Origin: Porites lobata
Taxonomy: Eukaryota; Cnidaria; Anthozoa; Scleractinia; Poritidae
Direction of reading: 5' to 3'
Length of the DNA: 64,000 bases
NCBI GenBank assembly: GCA_942486035.1
Contig: CALNXK010000030.1
Coordinates: forward strand, 15,001 to 79,000
Part shown: piece by piece, positions 60,107 to 64,000 of the stretch
Layout: every line of letters begins with the position of its first letter
Position numbering within the stretch: the stretch's first letter is position 1
Notes under the pieces: model-generated
Seen by the model: the letters and a program-made list of their open reading frames with translations, nothing else
Told to the model about the DNA's origin: nothing
Databases searched by the model: none
Translations under genes and position numbers: made by a program

Positions 60107-60455
60107 CAGACTGCTTTGAAGGGGCTGGTCTCACTTGTCCGTTTTCATCAGCCAGCTCTACGAACTCCCGCACCTGGAGCTGACTGACGCCTGGCCTTTC
60201 CAAAGCTTCCAGCAAGGCCCGTCCCTTTGCCCTTCTTTCACCTGTCACCATCTGTGCCTTCTTCAGGAATAGCCGCCTTCTGCAAATAAGACCTCACTGT
60301 CTTGTTATCTTCATTGTCAGAATTGAGAGGTGGGATAACAGCTTTAGTAGGTACAGGGGAGATTTCTGATCGTTTTTTGAGATATCCTCCTTGTTCCTAA
60401 TGTCATTGGGGGATCCAGACCTGATAGGTTTCTTCACTTCCTCATCTCTCTTTAC
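60107..60455 (-). pseudogene. Possible exon of an unrecognised gene, frame-broken upstream part
   Basis: On the - strand, 60,279-60,107 is a clean 57-codon stretch (contains RRAKGRALLEAL and LQVREFVELADENG) between an acceptor TTTGCAG and a donor TCTG|GTAAAC (phase 2 in, phase 1 out). A second acceptor CATAG at 60,456-60,460 precedes a Lys/Asp/Ser-rich stretch (KRDEEVKKPIRSG) that would join the first only through two frame changes (near 60,356 and 60,285). It may be alternative exon ends of a real nuclear-protein gene, a decayed gene, or sequence errors in homopolymers. I recognise no domain. A possible start, ATG at 63,767-63,765 (- strand) giving MADNDSDEEP, lies upstream but is not tied to it. 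Confidence 0.3.
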
Positions 60456-61599
60456 CTATGAAAGATTGCAAGAAAAAGGTATGACAGAGAAAACAAAATT
60501 AAATACGGTGGCTTGACTGGATTTTTTAGGGGGAATACCTTCCAAGTTTAAGCATTAACTACATCAGCATGAGTAAAGATATGGGAAAAAGGCTACCACA
60601 ACATTCCTGTATTATATAACCATGAAAATTTCTTATTATCTAGGTTTTATTGCAAATGGAGTTGCCATGGCAACCTAATTAAACCAATATGTTTTTTATT
60701 TATTTTTGTGTTTCTCTGTACCAGGAGTGTTTTTTAGCAAAGGCTTAAGGGAGTATGTACCTGCCATAATTGCTTCAATTATAGCAAAGTTTGAACAAAT
60801 TCTGTGAGAGCATTTTGGAAATTTTTTGAAACAAGTTTTTAGAATCATAAAAACAGTGAAATAGCATGCTATATATCCACACAATTAGCTAATATGTTAA
60901 TCATAATGATTTGATTCCATTGAAAACTGTGTACAAATAAAAAGAGGGGAATTGCTCTGGGCGAACGCGAGTGAAAAGAATTTTATTAACCTGCATTCAG
61001 CTGCTTTTGTTACAGTTTTTGCACATAATTTGGTCCATGCCTACAAATTTCACATTATTCAAAAAAGCACTTGATAAATTTTTTCATAAACTTACCAATC
61101 TCAAGGTCAATTGTTAATAAATATACCCTGCAAGTTTCAAGAACATTGAAAACAGTGAAGGCTTTTAAAAAGGGCCTCCAATATAATCAGGGTTGTCAGA
61201 AAGTTTTGAAGTAGATGACTCAGTTGTCAAAGTAAGCAGCCAGTCCAGGGATATTTTATTTAAAAAACGTCATCTGCAAAGAAATGCCAAGCAGAGTAGC
61301 CGGCCGATACTAACCAAAAAGGTGGCACTTTTCACCGGCAGCCGGCTACTTTTGACAACCGTGTATAACCATATTTTCCCTTAGTGAGTGTCCTCATTAT
61401 TCAGTGGCATTGTTTTCAAGTTTCATATATATGCACATGTACAATTAGCAAAAGAAATAAATTTACATTCAAAAGAACTCTAAATAATTACTTTCCAAAG
61501 AAATATCCGGAAAATGCTAATAATTGCCTTGTCTCATGGATAGCAGTGAGAATCGAAACGGTGAACATCACGGCTCATCATGTAGGATGTAATACAACT

Positions 61600-62017
61600 A
61601 ACTACATGTATGAGAGAACTACTGGAGAACTGACAATTTGACTAACAATAGACGACTGTTTAACTGTGACAATAGACGGATCGATTACTCATTACGAGTC
61701 TTCATAGCCAATAACATCACGGCTTAACTGACAGATGACCACTAACATTGCAACGTAATTGACCAACCAGACTAATAACCAGAGTATAATACCATCAACT
61801 GACGTGATACAACTCACTTTGACTCTGAAGATGACTACCACACAGGTTGTCGAAACGTCAGTCACTGTCAACAACAACAGTCCTATTCAGGACTACGTTC
61901 ACCCAGACAATCAAACTCAACTTGCTTTTGAAATGACTCCTGGGTTCAAACCTTTCACAATTAATTAACTTACTTGGGTTACAACATCACAGCAACTTTA
62001 GAAAGAGTTGCTGTGAT
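61600..62017 (+). mobile_element. Penelope-like retroelement terminal fragment
   Basis: Sequence from about 61,600 ends in a perfect 12-bp hairpin (ATCACAGCAACT 61,986-61,997 / AGTTGCTGTGAT 62,006-62,017). Its + frame reads VVETSVTVNNNSPIQDYVHP, a string I associate with terminal repeats of cnidarian Penelope-like elements (from memory, no search). No reverse transcriptase is present, so it is a remnant. Confidence 0.45.
61798..61862 (+). ncRNA. Hammerhead-ribozyme-like motif in the Penelope-like fragment
   Basis: CTGAAGA (61,825-61,831) fits CUGANGA and CGAAAC follows at 61,851-61,856. The closing helix ACTGACGT (61,798-61,805) / ACGTCAGT (61,855-61,862) is perfect. The base after the helix at the cleavage position would be G, which is unfavourable, so activity is uncertain and this copy may be degenerate. 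Confidence 0.35.
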
Positions 62018-62392
62018 TTTCTTAAAAGATTAGCTAGTTGTGTGGATAGCATGCTATTTCACTGCTTTTATGATTCTTAAAACTTTGTTTGAAAATACAC
62101 TGTATTTCCAAAATGCCTTAATTGAGGCAATTATGGCAGGTACATAATCTCTTAAGCGTTTTCTTAAAAACACTCCTGGTACAGAGAAACACAAAGATAA
62201 ATAAAAAATGTAATGGTGTCATTACATTGCCATGGTGACTCCGATAATTGCAATAAAACCCAGATCATAAGAAATTTTCATCTTTATATAATACAGTTGG
62301 GGTAACCTTTTTCCCATGGATATCTTTACTCATGCTGACATAGTTAATGCTCAGAATTGGGGGGTATCCCCCCTAAATCCAGTCAAGCCACC

Positions 62393-64000
62393 TTAATTCT
62401 GGCTCTGTTCAACAAACTCTTAAAATAAAATTTTTAACAATTCCAAAGTCAACAGTTACATGTATTACGGTACCTCACTGTAACTATTTTCTTTCTCTCT
62501 TTTTCTCTTGAGGGCATGACAAGTCATAAGAGGCCCAGTAGAGGTCAAATATCTGACATAAAGAGGACATAGCTTGATCATCCTGTTTTGGCTTGAATGT
62601 GTTTTCTAAAATAACATAGAAGAATTCCTCACATCAGATGTTGCCAGAGAGTTTCTTTTTCTATCTGCTTTTACCCACTGCCATAAGAGTTTCTGAGTTG
62701 CAAAACACACCCTAATACCAGACTCAGTTTGATTGGAGGGGGAGGGTGATATTCTGCAGATTAATTTTGTTGGAAAAAAGTTTTGTAAGAAAATCTCTCT
62801 CTGATCATGAGCAAAAAATATAGTATCAAGGTCATTTCATGCCAACATAATTACTGAAATTTGTTTAACACCTTCTGGTAGTTTATTATTCAAAATCAAG
62901 ACAAACTTGCAGAAATTATATTCTATACCTGATGCTAAATGTGGTGTATGTGCTGTAGCTGAAATGCATTCTTGTCTTAAATCAGAGCTTTCTTTAGACT
63001 AATTTTTCTGTACTGGAGACTTTCATTCTATTCCTCTAAACTACAATGAACAAATTATTACTCGTGTTATTGTAATAATAAACTTTTAAGAGTATCCTTT
63101 CACTAAAATCTGTTATATTTGATTGTTGCATTGTCAAATAGAAGTCCATGACAGAAAATAGCATTGTGTGCATATTTATGTTGCAGATTGGGTTCTCCCC
63201 ACTTTGTTCAGGTATAGAAGATAACAAAAAGTAAACACTTTATGGAAAATGGAGTAAGTTTGAGGGCATTTAAAAAAGATCATTATTTTCGATTCAACAT
63301 ATTTTGCTTTTTTTGATTGGTTGCCCATGGGAAAATTTAACCTGAGATCAGGTCCAATTTTAGCGGTTCTCAGAGCATGATCTCAGGTGAGGGAAAATTG
63401 GAATTTTAGGTGACATCTTTATTGCCTCTAAAAATATTACATGGTTATATTTCCACTCGAGGGGTGTAATTTGCAGGTTGCAGGTCAGAATTTGGTAAAA
63501 AATGTCCTGAACGGTTTACAGATCTTCCCAAGCTCTTAAAAACAGAACGTTACAATGATGTTTTGGTGATATCATATTCTTCACAGGGTCACGCAAAAGC
63601 GGAAATATCAGATCTCAGTTCTATAAACTGATTCTTTAGTCCCAGGTCTTTCAAGGCAAAAAGGAAGGTTTAAAATTGTCAGATCAGCTGATCTCATCAC
63701 TCCTGCCAAAGCTAGCATATATAGTTAAAGAAAAGACCGGTTCCTCGTCGCTATCATTGTCTGCCATACCTACGATAGAAAAGGAAATTACACAGCCAAG
63801 GTGACCCAATTTATACGTGCACTCGACTAAACGCACAATAAAGTTTCATCTAAGTTTAAAAGCAAAAACAAATTTCACTGAAATCCATGTTGGATGGATG
63901 TTGTGGATAGCCAGCACCATTCGTTATTCTTTTTTTTTTTAAGTGTAAAGCGACAAGACAAAACAAAAATATATGATCTCAAATTCCAACTGAGCTTGAG
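62393..64000. other. Right end of window, no certain gene
   Basis: AT-rich. A possible first exon on the - strand (ATG 63,767, MADNDSDEEP) has no clear donor. No other feature is supported. Confidence 0.35.

Larger units (their letters stand above)
60507..62392. mobile_element. Large inverted-repeat element (about 370-390-bp arms)
   Basis: Arms 60,507-60,893 and 62,029-62,392 are inverted copies (GGTGGCTTGACTGGATTT outermost; GCATGAGTAAAGATAT and TAGCATGCTAT inside) with moderate divergence. The 1.1-kb centre includes a Penelope-like fragment. No target duplication was found, so class is unknown. Confidence 0.65.

Noticed and set aside
63740..63767. First exon MADNDSDEEP on the - strand
   Set aside because: ATG and acidic start are suggestive, but no good donor follows before the in-frame stop, so no gene is called.

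Overview
This looks like nuclear DNA from a cnidarian, most likely a stony coral. That is an inference from three things: the CUB-ShK-chymotrypsin protein architecture, the class A peptide-type receptors, and the dense set of tRNA-derived SINEs, short inverted-repeat transposons and a Penelope-like remnant. The sequence is AT-rich, introns carry GT-AG (one GC-AG) signals, and genes are sparse. No rRNA, functional tRNA, CRISPR or bacterial-type gene is visible.

1-10,700: two tandem secreted serine protease genes on the + strand. The first (507-1977) is the 3' part of a gene whose start lies left of the window. The second (3821-10638) can be assembled completely from six exons: signal peptide, CUB, ShK, short linker and a two-exon chymotrypsin-fold domain. 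Every intron is phase 1, the six exons total exactly 475 codons, and one intron uses a GC donor. The S1-pocket position 189 is Gly or Ala rather than Asp, so trypsin-like specificity is not expected. The 3.2 kb intron holds three or four mobile-element copies.

10,700-14,560: intergenic DNA with repeats, including a 26-bp near-perfect hairpin and a CAGGGGCACC-type MITE. 14,566-19,100: GPCR 1 on the - strand with flanking MITEs. 19,100-41,000: a long gene desert, AT-rich, with further MITE copies (23.2, 25.4, 35.2, 35.8, 36.6 and 39.6 kb). 41,050-42,264: a 1.2 kb fold-back element whose arms contain a minisatellite.

45,111-46,857 and 54,617-57,257: two copies of a dispersed repeat carrying a short open frame (intact in one copy, shifted in the other); the second copy has two nested insertions. 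49,074-51,103: GPCR 2 (- strand), a paralogue of GPCR 1 with a well-supported tiny first exon. A 398-bp internal block is far more alike between the two receptors than their flanks, suggesting gene conversion. 53.4-54.2 kb: a decayed tandem duplication. 57.6-57.95 kb: a minisatellite. 60.1-60.5 kb: a possible exon of an unrecognised gene on the - strand. 60.5-62.4 kb: a large inverted repeat enclosing a Penelope-like terminal fragment with a hammerhead-like motif.

The two proteases would act outside the cell (digestion, venom/mucus or matrix processing cannot be separated from sequence alone). The two receptors would act at the plasma membrane. Nothing links the two groups functionally. I found no convincing wholly new biological system; the most useful points are the fully resolved protease architecture with its GC-AG intron, the receptor conversion tract, and several precisely bounded mobile elements.
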